Source of the DNA: Myxococcota bacterium
GTDB taxonomy: Bacteria > Myxococcota_A > Bradymonadia > UBA7976 > UBA1532
NCBI GenBank assembly: GCA_963169045.1
Contig: CAUJDF010000106.1
Coordinates: 60,095-124,094, forward strand
Direction: 5' to 3'
DNA length: 64,000 nucleotides
The notes below the pieces were generated by a model. It did no database searches, was not told the origin of the DNA, and worked only from the letters and a program-made list of their open reading frames with translations. Below, piece after piece: positions 34,565 through 42,087 of this stretch. Position numbers and translations under genes: made by a program. Positions within the stretch are counted from its first letter, which is position 1. The number at the start of each line of letters is the position of its first letter.

Positions 34565-35251
34565 TCACTCCTTCTCTCGCTTCGCGGCGGCGGGCACGTC
34601 GCGCCGCGCCCGTCGCATCGCGCCGAGCTTCGCGTCTTCGGTCAGATCGGCGGCGGGGATGATGGTGGCCCGGCCGCCGTCGAGGGCGAGGACCAGCACC
34701 GCCTCGCCCGGCGCGACGGGGGCGGTGTGATCGGCGGCGAGGTCGGCGAGCAGGTCGACGACCTCCTCGCCGAGATGACAGCGGATCTTGCCGGGCTGGC
34801 CGGGGCGCACCGTCACGAGGACGCGCGCCTCGCGGCCGACGACGGCGTCGAGGCGGACGGTGCCGCCGCCTTCGCCCTTGCGCAGCCAGTGCAGCGCCGC
34901 CGTGACGCCGAGGCCCACGGCGAGGCCGGTGCCGCCTGCGGCCAGCGCGACGATCGGCTCGCCGAGCGGCGACAGCGTGTGCAGCAGCACGCCGGTCAGG
35001 CCGAAGAAGCCGGCGAACCACGTCCAGAAGCGCATCGACAGGAACGGCATCCACGTGTCGGCGCCGTGGCCGTGACCGTGCCCGTGGTCCAGGTCGTGGT
35101 CCGCGTCCAGGTCGTGGTCCGCGTCGAGGTCGTGGTCCGCGTCGAGGTCGCCGTCGTGGTCGGCGTCATGATCGTCGTCGCCACCGCCCAGCGTGGAGAG
35201 CAGTACGAGACCGCCGCCGACGATCAGGGTCACGAGGTAGAGGGCGAGCAC
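34565..35251 (-). CDS. NfeD/YqiJ-like membrane protein with His/Asp-rich loop
   Basis: The 228-residue product (from a GTG) starts with a membrane helix (LALYLVTLIVGGGLVLLS). A loop of about 35 residues is built from DHDxDAD units and ends HGHGHGHG. Two or three more hydrophobic segments follow (FWTWFAGFFGLTGVLL, IVALAAGGTGLAVGLGVTAAL), then a C-terminal OB-fold-like domain (about 150-205). The topology and OB domain match NfeD/YqiJ proteins, which partner SPFH proteins. The His/Asp loop is unusual and could bind metal ions. The GTG at 35249-35251 was chosen because translation from the upstream in-frame ATG at 35383 would leave only 29 bp to the divergent gene; no strong ribosome site supports it. 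It is first in the SPFH operon. Confidence 0.78.
   Translation of the reverse strand: MLALYLVTLIVGGGLVLLSTLGGGDDDHDADHDGDLDADHDLDADHDLDADHDLDHGHGHGHGADTWMPFLSMRFWTWFAGFFGLTGVLLHTLSPLGEPIVALAAGGTGLAVGLGVTAALHWLRKGEGGGTVRLDAVVGREARVLVTVRPGQPGKIRCHLGEEVVDLLADLAADHTAPVAPGEAVLVLALDGGRATIIPAADLTEDAKLGAMRRARRDVPAAAKREKE
35097..35150 (-). repeat. Three 18-bp coding repeats for the His/Asp loop
   Basis: Three units of GTGGTCCGCGTCNAGGTC encode successive DLDADH blocks in the NfeD/YqiJ-like protein. Partly matching units on both sides extend the loop. Confidence 0.8.
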
Positions 35252-35356
35252 GGCGGCGACCGTAGCAGCGGTGCCCGAGAGTGGCAATGCGCACGAGCGC
35301 GCTTCGCCGTTGCCGGACCGGCGGCGCGGCGCCCTCCTCTCCCCGTCTCGCTCGCG

Positions 35357-35386
35357 TTGACGCGCGCCGCCTCCGCCGCCCATCCT
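35357..35386 (+). promoter_or_regulatory. Possible promoter for the copper monooxygenase gene
   Basis: TTGACG at 35357-35362 and CATCCT at 35381-35386, 18 bp apart, lie 27 bp before the ATG at 35413, in the 161-bp divergent region. The -10 match is poor. The ribosome site GGGGAG follows at 35401-35406. Confidence 0.25.
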
Positions 35387-35412
35387 AAGCCGTTCTACGT
35401 GGGGAGCGAGAC

Positions 35413-37191
35413 ATGGGTGGGTGGAGGTCCTGGGGCGTCGGCGTCGCGGTGCTCGGGCTCCTGGCCTGCGGTCAGGAGTCCGGTGGCGACGACGCGACCG
35501 GCGGCGCCGGCGCGGCCGGTGGCCACGCGGGCGGCGCGGGCGGCGGCGGCGGCGCGGGCGGCGGCGGTGGCGCGGGCGGCGGCGGTGGCGCGGGCGGCGG
35601 CGGTGGCGCGGGCGGCGGCGGTGGCGCGGGCGGCATGGTCGCCGCGCCCACGTGGCACGCCGACGTGGCCCCGGTGCTCCGCGAGAAGTGCGGCGGCTGC
35701 CACCGCGACGGCGGCATCGCCCCGTTCTCGCTGCTCGACTACGCGAGCGCCGGCCTGCAGAGCCGCGCCATCGCCCAGGACGTGCAGTCCGGGCGCATGC
35801 CGCCGTGGGGCGCCCACGACACCGACGAATGCCAGCCGCGCCTGCCCTTCCAGCACGACCTGCGCCTGACCCCCGAGGAGATCGCGACGCTCGTCGCGTG
35901 GGACCGCGCCGGCGCGCCCGAGGGCGCGGCCCCTGCCGAGCCGCTGCCCCCGCCGGCGGCGCTCGACCGCGTCGCGAACCCCGACCTCACCCTGACGCCC
36001 CAGGCGCCGTTCACGACCGAGGGGGCGCGCGACCAGTTCCGCTGCTTCGTCCTCGACCCCGGCCAGCGCGCGACGCGTTACCTCAGCTCGGTCGGCTTCG
36101 TGCCGGGCGACCCGCGCGTGGTGCACCACGTGCTGCTGTTCCTCGACGTCGACGGCGGGTCGCGCGCGCTCGACGACGGCGACGGCGGCTACGAGTGCTT
36201 CGGCGGCCCGAACCTCGACCAGACGCAGCTCGTGGCCGCCTGGGCGCCGGGCGGCCTGCCGATGGAGCTCCCGCCCGAAGCCGGCATGGAGCTGCCCGCC
36301 GGCGCGCTCCTCGTGATGCAGGTGCACTACCACCCCGCCGGCGCGCCGGCCGACGACGCCACCCAGGTCGAGATCCGCTTCACCGACGGCCCGCCCGAGT
36401 ACGAGGCGCTGTCGGCGCTGATCGGCAACTTCGACGACGGCGTGGGCGGGCCCGACGGGGACGGCCTCCTGCCGGGGCCGAACGACGGCGCCGGGGGCCC
36501 CGAGTTCCGCATCCCGGCGAACGCCACCGACCACGTCGAGTCGATGCGCTTCACGATCCCGGCCGACATCGGCGGGGACCCCTTCCCCGGCGTGTTCGTG
36601 CACTCGGTGGCGACGCACATGCACTACGTCGGGCGCGACATGCGCATCGGCGTGAGGCGCCCCGAGAAGCGGCCGCCGTGCGCCGGCGACGCGCTCGGCC
36701 CGCTGCAGGGCTGCGTCGACACGAACTGCGCCGGCATGGGCGGCGAGGCGCTCGTCGACTGCGCCGTCGACCACTGCCAGGGCCAGCTGGTGACCCTGCC
36801 GCAGCCCTGCGTCCAGTGCCTCGGCGACCAGGTCCAGCGCGGCGCCGACGACGTGTTCGGCGCGTGCACCGCCGTCCCCGCGATGCCCGCCCAGTACGGA
36901 CCGCTGCCGGCGCAGCCCGCCGACGAGTGCCTGCTGCAGACCCCGCAGTGGGACTTCGCGTGGCAGCGCTTCTACACCTACGACGCCGACATCACCTCGC
37001 TGCCGCTGCTCACCGCCGGCGACGTGCTCGAGATGCGCTGCACCTACGACAACTCGATGGGCAACCCCTTCGTGCGCGACGCGCTGCGCGAGCAGGGTCT
37101 GCGCGCGCCGCAGGAGGTCGTGCTCGGCGAGGAGACGCTCGACGAGATGTGCCTCGGCGCGTTCACCCTGCTCTTCAAGATGCCCGACTGA
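35413..37191 (+). CDS. Lipoprotein: cytochrome c fused to PHM-like copper monooxygenase
   Basis: The 592-residue protein has a lipobox (LGLLAC) and a Gly/Ala-rich spacer encoded by 18-bp repeats. A short cytochrome c-like domain has CGGCH at residues 93-97, with its GGIAPFSLLDY and RMPPWG landmarks. From about 195 the protein resembles the type II copper, ascorbate-dependent monooxygenase fold (peptidylglycine hydroxylase family): RVVHHVLLF with a His pair near 237-238, QVHYHP (His 305 and 307) and HMHYVGRDM (His 402 and 404). DVLEMRCTYDNS near 537-548 may supply the Met ligand. A Cys-rich insert lies near 420-485. The heme could feed electrons to the copper centres. The substrate is unknown. 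It is probably anchored in the outer membrane. Confidence 0.85.
   Translation: MGGWRSWGVGVAVLGLLACGQESGGDDATGGAGAAGGHAGGAGGGGGAGGGGGAGGGGGAGGGGGAGGGGGAGGMVAAPTWHADVAPVLREKCGGCHRDGGIAPFSLLDYASAGLQSRAIAQDVQSGRMPPWGAHDTDECQPRLPFQHDLRLTPEEIATLVAWDRAGAPEGAAPAEPLPPPAALDRVANPDLTLTPQAPFTTEGARDQFRCFVLDPGQRATRYLSSVGFVPGDPRVVHHVLLFLDVDGGSRALDDGDGGYECFGGPNLDQTQLVAAWAPGGLPMELPPEAGMELPAGALLVMQVHYHPAGAPADDATQVEIRFTDGPPEYEALSALIGNFDDGVGGPDGDGLLPGPNDGAGGPEFRIPANATDHVESMRFTIPADIGGDPFPGVFVHSVATHMHYVGRDMRIGVRRPEKRPPCAGDALGPLQGCVDTNCAGMGGEALVDCAVDHCQGQLVTLPQPCVQCLGDQVQRGADDVFGACTAVPAMPAQYGPLPAQPADECLLQTPQWDFAWQRFYTYDADITSLPLLTAGDVLEMRCTYDNSMGNPFVRDALREQGLRAPQEVVLGEETLDEMCLGAFTLLFKMPD
35551..35622 (+). repeat. Four perfect 18-bp repeats encoding the Gly-rich spacer
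   Basis: Four identical units of GGCGCGGGCGGCGGCGGT, plus a partial fifth to 35634, encode the spacer between the lipobox and cytochrome domain of the copper monooxygenase. Perfect identity suggests recent slippage or gene conversion. Confidence 0.85.
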
Positions 37192-37260
37192 CAGATCGCG
37201 AGCGCGAGACGCGCGTTCGACCAGGCCATGCCCGGGACGACCCCGGCGGGAGGTTCGAAC

Positions 37261-39339
37261 GTGCTCCGCAATGTCCTCGTCGCCACCACCGCCCTCGCCG
37301 CGCTGTCCGGGTGCGGCGGACTCGACAGCCACGTACAGACCGACGACTTCGCCCTCGGGCGCGTGGTCGTCTATCGCAACGGCATCGCCTACTACGAGCG
37401 GCGGACGACCGCCGTCGACGACCGTCTCACGCTCACCGTTCCCCAGGACAAGGTCGACGACTTCCTCAAGTCGCTGACCGTCGCCGACGCGCGCACCGGG
37501 AAGACCGTGCCGGTCGGCTATCCGACGCGCGGCGCTTCCCGCGGCGAGGACGTCGACATGACGGTCTCGCTGCCGCCGGGCACCCACGGCGAGCTCGTGC
37601 TCACCTACATCACCGACGCGCCGGCCTGGAAGCCGAGCTACCGGGTCGTCGTCGAGGGCGAGCAGGTCAAGGTCCAGGGCTGGGCCATCGTCGACAACAC
37701 GTCGGGCGAGGACTGGCAGCAGGTGCGCGTGGGGGTCGGCGCGAGCTCGGCGCTGTCGTTTCGCTACGACCTGCGCTCGGTGGTGCACGTGCACCGCGAC
37801 CTGCTCGGCGGCGGGACGGCCTTCGCCCAGGCGCCGCCCACCGGGGGCGCGACGCACGCCGCGCCGAAGCCCGATCCGAACGGGAAGCTGATGCTCGCGC
37901 TCGACGCCGCGCAGCTCGCGCCGCCCCCGGCGCCGTTCGACGCGCCGGCCGCCGACGAGGAGGCGCCCGTGGCGATGCGCGAGTCCGTGGCGCGCGCCGG
38001 CCGGTCCCGCCCGGCCGCGGCGCCGGCCACCGAGGACGCCCTCGGCGCGGTCCGCGCGCAGGCGTCGGCGATGGACGCCCGGCTGCAGGGCCTCGCGAAC
38101 CAGCTGCGCGACCGGCGCGACCGCGTCACCGTCGAGGGCTACAGCGCTGCGGGCGAGGCGGAGCACCTCGCCGCCGAACGCGCGCACCGGGTCCGCAACC
38201 GGCTGATCGAGCTGGGCCTGGCGCCGGATCGCGTCCAGGTCGTCGCCCACGCCGCGGTCGCCGGACGCAACGGCGGCGTCGAGCTGAAGGTGGCCGAGGC
38301 GCCCGCCCAGGCCGCCGCCGGCCCCGAGACGCCCGTGGGCGAGAGCCACTTCGAGTCGGACGCGCCGATGACCATCCCCCGCGGCACGAGCGCGATGGTG
38401 GCGGTGCTCGACGCGCCCGCCGAGGGCGAGGTGGTGTACCTGTACGCGCCCGACGGCGAGCGCGGCGACGCCCGCTTCGCCTTCAAGGCGGTGCGCTTCA
38501 AGAACCCGACGGCATCGACGCTCGAGGCCGGCCCGGTGACGGTCTACGGCAAGGCGCGCTTCATCGGCGAGGGCCTGACCGAGGGCATCCCGCCCGCGGC
38601 CACGGCGCTCATCCCCTTCGCGCTCGACCGGCAGGTGGTCGTCGAGAAGGCGGAGTCGTCGAGCGACCGCATCGCCCGCATCGAGCGCGTCGAGCGCGGC
38701 CACCTGACCGCCGAGGTGCGGCACACGCGCCGCACCGAGCTCACGGTGACGAACCGCGGCCACCGGGCGGCGCGCGTCTTCCTGCGGCACCGCATTCCCG
38801 ACGGCTGGGCCCAAGGCGAGGCGCCCTCGGTGTACGAGGTCCAGGGCGAGGCGCGCCTGTTCTCGGTGGAGCTGGCGGCGGGGACGAGCAAGACGGTGGC
38901 GATCGAGGCGCACACGCCGCTGACGCGCACCGTGGACCTGCGCACCCCGGCGGGCATCGACCTGCTGCGCGCCCACGTCGCCGAGCGGCCCGCCGATGCC
39001 GCCTTCGCGCGGGCCGCCGAGGACCTGCTGCGGCTGCACGACGCGATGAACGAGGCGCGCGAGCGCATCGCCACGTTGCAGGCCCAGGACGCCCAGTTCG
39101 CCCAGCGCAGCGGCGAGCTGACGGCGCAGATCCGGGCGCTCGCAGGCGCGCGCGGCGGCGACCGCCTGCGCCGCCACCTCGAGGGCAAGCTCGCGGAGCT
39201 CGCCGACCGCCAGCAGAAGGTCACCGTGCAGGTGGTCGACCAGCAGGAGGCGCTCATGCTGGCGCGCATCCGCTTCCAGGACGCGGTGGCCGAGCTGACG
39301 CTGGGCAGCGGCGGCCCCGCCGTCGCGACCCGTGGCTAG
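37261..39339 (+). CDS. DUF4139 lipoprotein with OmpA-like insert
   Basis: The 692-residue protein has a lipobox (LAALSGC). The N-terminal part (VVYRNGIAYYERR, then LTYITDAPAWKPSYRV) matches the start of DUF4139/MuiA-type proteins, and the DUF4139 region resumes after about residue 370 (FKAVRFKNPTASTLEAGPVTVYG). Between them, residues about 265-345 hold an OmpA-like segment (VTVEGYSAAGEAEHLAAERA, then RVQVVAHAAV). The C-terminal about 90 residues are coiled-coil. DUF4139 proteins are envelope proteins of unclear function. The GTG at 37261 has GGGAGG eight bases upstream and begins the signal peptide, so it was preferred over the ATG at 37228. It follows the copper monooxygenase by 69 bp and may share its transcript. 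Confidence 0.82.
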   Translation: MLRNVLVATTALAALSGCGGLDSHVQTDDFALGRVVVYRNGIAYYERRTTAVDDRLTLTVPQDKVDDFLKSLTVADARTGKTVPVGYPTRGASRGEDVDMTVSLPPGTHGELVLTYITDAPAWKPSYRVVVEGEQVKVQGWAIVDNTSGEDWQQVRVGVGASSALSFRYDLRSVVHVHRDLLGGGTAFAQAPPTGGATHAAPKPDPNGKLMLALDAAQLAPPPAPFDAPAADEEAPVAMRESVARAGRSRPAAAPATEDALGAVRAQASAMDARLQGLANQLRDRRDRVTVEGYSAAGEAEHLAAERAHRVRNRLIELGLAPDRVQVVAHAAVAGRNGGVELKVAEAPAQAAAGPETPVGESHFESDAPMTIPRGTSAMVAVLDAPAEGEVVYLYAPDGERGDARFAFKAVRFKNPTASTLEAGPVTVYGKARFIGEGLTEGIPPAATALIPFALDRQVVVEKAESSSDRIARIERVERGHLTAEVRHTRRTELTVTNRGHRAARVFLRHRIPDGWAQGEAPSVYEVQGEARLFSVELAAGTSKTVAIEAHTPLTRTVDLRTPAGIDLLRAHVAERPADAAFARAAEDLLRLHDAMNEARERIATLQAQDAQFAQRSGELTAQIRALAGARGGDRLRRHLEGKLAELADRQQKVTVQVVDQQEALMLARIRFQDAVAELTLGSGGPAVATRG

Positions 39340-39354
39340 CTGCCAGCCGACGGC

Positions 39355-39380
39355 CACGCTCGGCCGGCAGGCCGAGTGTG
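39355..39380. terminator. Strong bidirectional hairpin after DUF4139 and SDR genes
   Basis: CACGCTCGGCC and GGCCGAGTGTG form an 11-bp stem with one G-T pair and a GGCA loop, filling the 43-bp gap between two converging genes. It is the longest hairpin I found in the window and very probably a shared terminator, though without a T-tract. Confidence 0.7.
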
Positions 39381-39382
39381 TG

Positions 39383-40153
39383 TCAGTTCACCTCGCGACC
39401 CTTCGGCGGCGGCGTGAAGCGGTCGGCCACCCACTGGGCGGTCACGCGCAGGTAGCGGGCGATGCCGTAGACGCGTGGGTAGACGACGCGCGGCCGCCGA
39501 CGCCGCATCGCCTCGTGCACGAGCTTCGCGAGCGTCTCGGGCGTGCCGGTGGGCACGCGGTCGGTCAGGCCGGCGTGCCCGTAATTGTCGCGGGCAGCCG
39601 ACTCCATGGGGGTCGACACCGGCCCGGGATACACCGTGAGCACGTGGACGCCGGTGCCGCGCAGCTCGACGCGCAGCGTCTCGGACCAGGCGGCGAGCCC
39701 CGCCTTCGCCGCGTTGTAGTGGGCCATGCCCGGCGTGTGCGTGATCGCTGCCATGCTGGCGACGTTGACGATGTGCCCGGCGCGGCGGGCGACCATGTCG
39801 CGCACCACGCGGTCGGCGAGGCGCATCGGGGCGAGCAGGTCGACCCGGAAGAGCGCCTCGGCGCGCTCGACGCTGACCCCGATGGCGGGCTCGACGTACT
39901 GCACGCCCGCGTTGTTGATCAGCGCGTCGATCGGCCCGTGGCGCGCGACCGCCTCGTCGACCCAGGCCGTGCACTGCTCGAGGTCGCCGAGATCGCAAGA
40001 GAAAGTGGACACGGGGCCGCGGATTTCGGCGGCGAGGCCGGCGAGCAGCTCCCCGCGCCGGGCGACGAGGCTGAGCGCGTGGCCCGCCGCGCCGAGCTCG
40101 CGCGCGAGGGCCGCGCCGATGCCGCTGGAGGCGCCGGTGATGACGATGTGCAT
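39383..40153 (-). CDS. Short-chain dehydrogenase/reductase
   Basis: The 256-residue protein is a classical SDR. The nucleotide-binding motif TGASSGIG is at residues 6-13, NNAG at 80-83, catalytic Ser at 133 and the YxxxK pair at Tyr146 and Lys150, followed by PGPVSTPM. Position 33 (LVARRGE) carries Arg residues at the end of the second strand, which suggests NADP(H). The C-terminal stretch contains a basic RRRRPRVVYPR segment and ends RFTPPPKGREVN, as in SDRs attached to membranes. The substrate is unknown. It is the last gene of the minus-strand run that begins at 46479, ten bases after the membrane-protein gene. Confidence 0.93.
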   Translation of the reverse strand: MHIVITGASSGIGAALARELGAAGHALSLVARRGELLAGLAAEIRGPVSTFSCDLGDLEQCTAWVDEAVARHGPIDALINNAGVQYVEPAIGVSVERAEALFRVDLLAPMRLADRVVRDMVARRAGHIVNVASMAAITHTPGMAHYNAAKAGLAAWSETLRVELRGTGVHVLTVYPGPVSTPMESAARDNYGHAGLTDRVPTGTPETLAKLVHEAMRRRRPRVVYPRVYGIARYLRVTAQWVADRFTPPPKGREVN

Positions 40154-40163
40154 GGGCGCGACA

Positions 40164-40757
40164 CTACACGCCGAGACGCGGCGTGTCCCGCCCGGAGAGC
40201 AGCCGGTGCACGAGCAGGCCGGCGTGCAGGTACAAGAGCGGCAGCCAGACGAGCGCGACGTCGGTGCCGAGGCAGGCTGGCGCGGGGCACACGCCGTAGG
40301 CGAAGGCGCCGCGGCGCACGGCGAGCCACTCGAAGGCCGGACCCGCGACCGAAACGACGGCCAGGAAGGCCAGGACGCGCGGCGGCTGGCGCCGGACGAC
40401 GGGCGCGGCCCACCCGCCCAGCAGCGCGGCGCAGGCGAACGGCAGCGCGGCGTGGGCGTGGGCGCCGCCGAGCAGCGAGGTCAGCGCGTAGGCGGCGACG
40501 AACGCGAGCACGCTGGCGGCGGCGTGGCGCCGGGGGATCGGCGGCCCGCCGAGGCGCCCGCCCCGGGGCGGCCGCACGAGGCCCACATACAGCAGGAAGC
40601 CGGCGAGGCCGGCGCCGGCGTACACCGGCGAGAACGGCAGCACGCGCCCGATCCAGTCGGCGTCCGGGTAGGTCGTGATCCCGGCGGCGGCGTGCAGGTC
40701 ATCGAGCCGGGTCGCGAGGGCGCCGAGCGCCGTCCAGAGCAGCGCGTGGCGGATCAT
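40164..40757 (-). CDS. Small multi-pass membrane protein, function unknown
   Basis: The 197-residue protein has about six hydrophobic segments (HALLWTALGALATRL, VYAGAGLAGFLLYVGLV, AAASVLAFVAAYALTSLL, ALPFACAALLGGWAAPVV, VLAFLAVVSVAGPAFEWLAV, VALVWLPLLYLHAGLLV). The final FEWLAVRRGAFAYG...VWLPLLYLHAG arrangement loosely recalls the last helices of INSIG proteins, but this is a topological impression. Its ATG overlaps the stop of the MATE gene (ATGA), which implies co-translation with that exporter. The next gene, an SDR, starts ten bases later. It is located in the inner membrane. Confidence 0.8.
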   Translation of the reverse strand: MIRHALLWTALGALATRLDDLHAAAGITTYPDADWIGRVLPFSPVYAGAGLAGFLLYVGLVRPPRGGRLGGPPIPRRHAAASVLAFVAAYALTSLLGGAHAHAALPFACAALLGGWAAPVVRRQPPRVLAFLAVVSVAGPAFEWLAVRRGAFAYGVCPAPACLGTDVALVWLPLLYLHAGLLVHRLLSGRDTPRLGV

Positions 40758-42052
40758 ACTTCGACGCTCCGCCAGCGCCCGCGCCGGAACAAGAGGGCCA
40801 GCCAGACCGTCCGCACGACCCAGTCGATGGTGCTGCCGATCCACACCCCGAGCAGGCCGAGGCCCATCTCGAACGCGAGGAGGTAGGTGGCCGTGAGCCG
40901 GACGACGATCGGACCGACGATCGCCGTGACGAGCGGGCTGCGCGTGTCCCCCGCGCCCCGCAGCGCGCCGCCGAGCGCGGCGCAGGCCGCCATGAGCGGC
41001 TGCGCGACGGCCGCCACGCGCAGACAGGCGGTGCCGAGCTCGATCACGGCCGGGTCGGTGGTGAAGATCGACACGAGCGGCCGCGCGAACACGAGGAACA
41101 CGAGGCCGACGGCGGTGAGCACGGCGACGCCGAGGCCGGTCGCGATCCAGCCGCAGGCCGCCGCGTCGTCGGGGCGCCGCGCGCCGAGCTTCTGCGCGAC
41201 GAGCGCGCCGCCCGCCACGCCGAACGCTTCGGCGCCGATGAACCCGAGCGACTCGACGGCGAGCAGGGACTGGTGCGCGGCCATCGCCACGTCGCCCAGT
41301 CGGCCGATGAGCGCCGCGAACGAGAGGAAGCCGACGTGGTACAGCGCGCGCTCCCCGAACGCCGGCAGCGAGACGCGCAGCAGCGCCCGCCACTCCGGCG
41401 GGGCCGCGCCGCGCGCCGGGGGCACGCGCGCCCGCAGCGCCGCCAGCGCGAGCGCCGCCTCCACGGCGAAGGCGGCCGCCGTCCCGATCGCCGCGCCGGT
41501 GACGCCGAGCGCGGGCGCACCGAAGCGGCCGTAGATCAGCACCCAGCCCACGCCGAGGTTGACGAGACCCGAGACGAGGCCGATTCGCAGCGGGGTGCGC
41601 GTGTCGCCCATCGCCTGCAGCGCGGTCACGGCGGCGACGCCCGCGAAATGGAGCGGGGTCGCCGGGAAGACCACCGTCAGGTAGTCGCGCGCCAGCGTGC
41701 GCACCGCCTCGGAGGTGGCGTCGCCGCTCCCGAGGAACAGCGCGAGCGGCCCGCGCAGGAGCCAGCCCGCCGCCCCGACGGCGCCGCCGACGAGCAGGGC
41801 GCACGCGAGCGCCGCGCGGACGGTGCGCCGCAGCCGCGCCGCGTCGCCCGCGCCCGCCGCGCGCCCGACGACCGCCAGCACACCCACCGCGAACGCGCCG
41901 AAGACGCCGAACACCGACCAGAGCAGCGGCCCCGCGATCTGCATCGAGCCGATCGCGTCGGCGTGATAGCGCCCGAGCAGCAGCCGGTCGGTGAAGAGCA
42001 CGACCGTGCCGAGCAGGCCGTGCACGCTGGCGGGCCACGCGAGCGCCGCCAC
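40754..42052 (-). CDS. MATE family efflux transporter
   Basis: The 432-residue protein has twelve hydrophobic segments and MATE landmarks in both halves: TDRLLLGRYHADAIGSMQI near the start, ALQAMGDTRTPLRI near 140-155, MAAHQSLLAVESLGFIGAEAFG near 260 and GGALRGAGDTRSPL near 365. MATE proteins export organic cations, drugs or metabolites in exchange for Na+ or H+. The substrate cannot be read. The start is uncertain. GTG at 42050-42052 puts the first helix at the N-terminus as usual, but it has no clear ribosome site, and the frame continues into the end of the TRAP permease gene, 36 bp upstream. It is probably co-transcribed with the transport genes before it. Confidence 0.9.
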   Translation of the reverse strand: MAALAWPASVHGLLGTVVLFTDRLLLGRYHADAIGSMQIAGPLLWSVFGVFGAFAVGVLAVVGRAAGAGDAARLRRTVRAALACALLVGGAVGAAGWLLRGPLALFLGSGDATSEAVRTLARDYLTVVFPATPLHFAGVAAVTALQAMGDTRTPLRIGLVSGLVNLGVGWVLIYGRFGAPALGVTGAAIGTAAAFAVEAALALAALRARVPPARGAAPPEWRALLRVSLPAFGERALYHVGFLSFAALIGRLGDVAMAAHQSLLAVESLGFIGAEAFGVAGGALVAQKLGARRPDDAAACGWIATGLGVAVLTAVGLVFLVFARPLVSIFTTDPAVIELGTACLRVAAVAQPLMAACAALGGALRGAGDTRSPLVTAIVGPIVVRLTATYLLAFEMGLGLLGVWIGSTIDWVVRTVWLALLFRRGRWRSVEV

Positions 42053-42087
42053 CTCGCGGGCCAGGCGTCGCCGGTCGGCAAGGCGGT

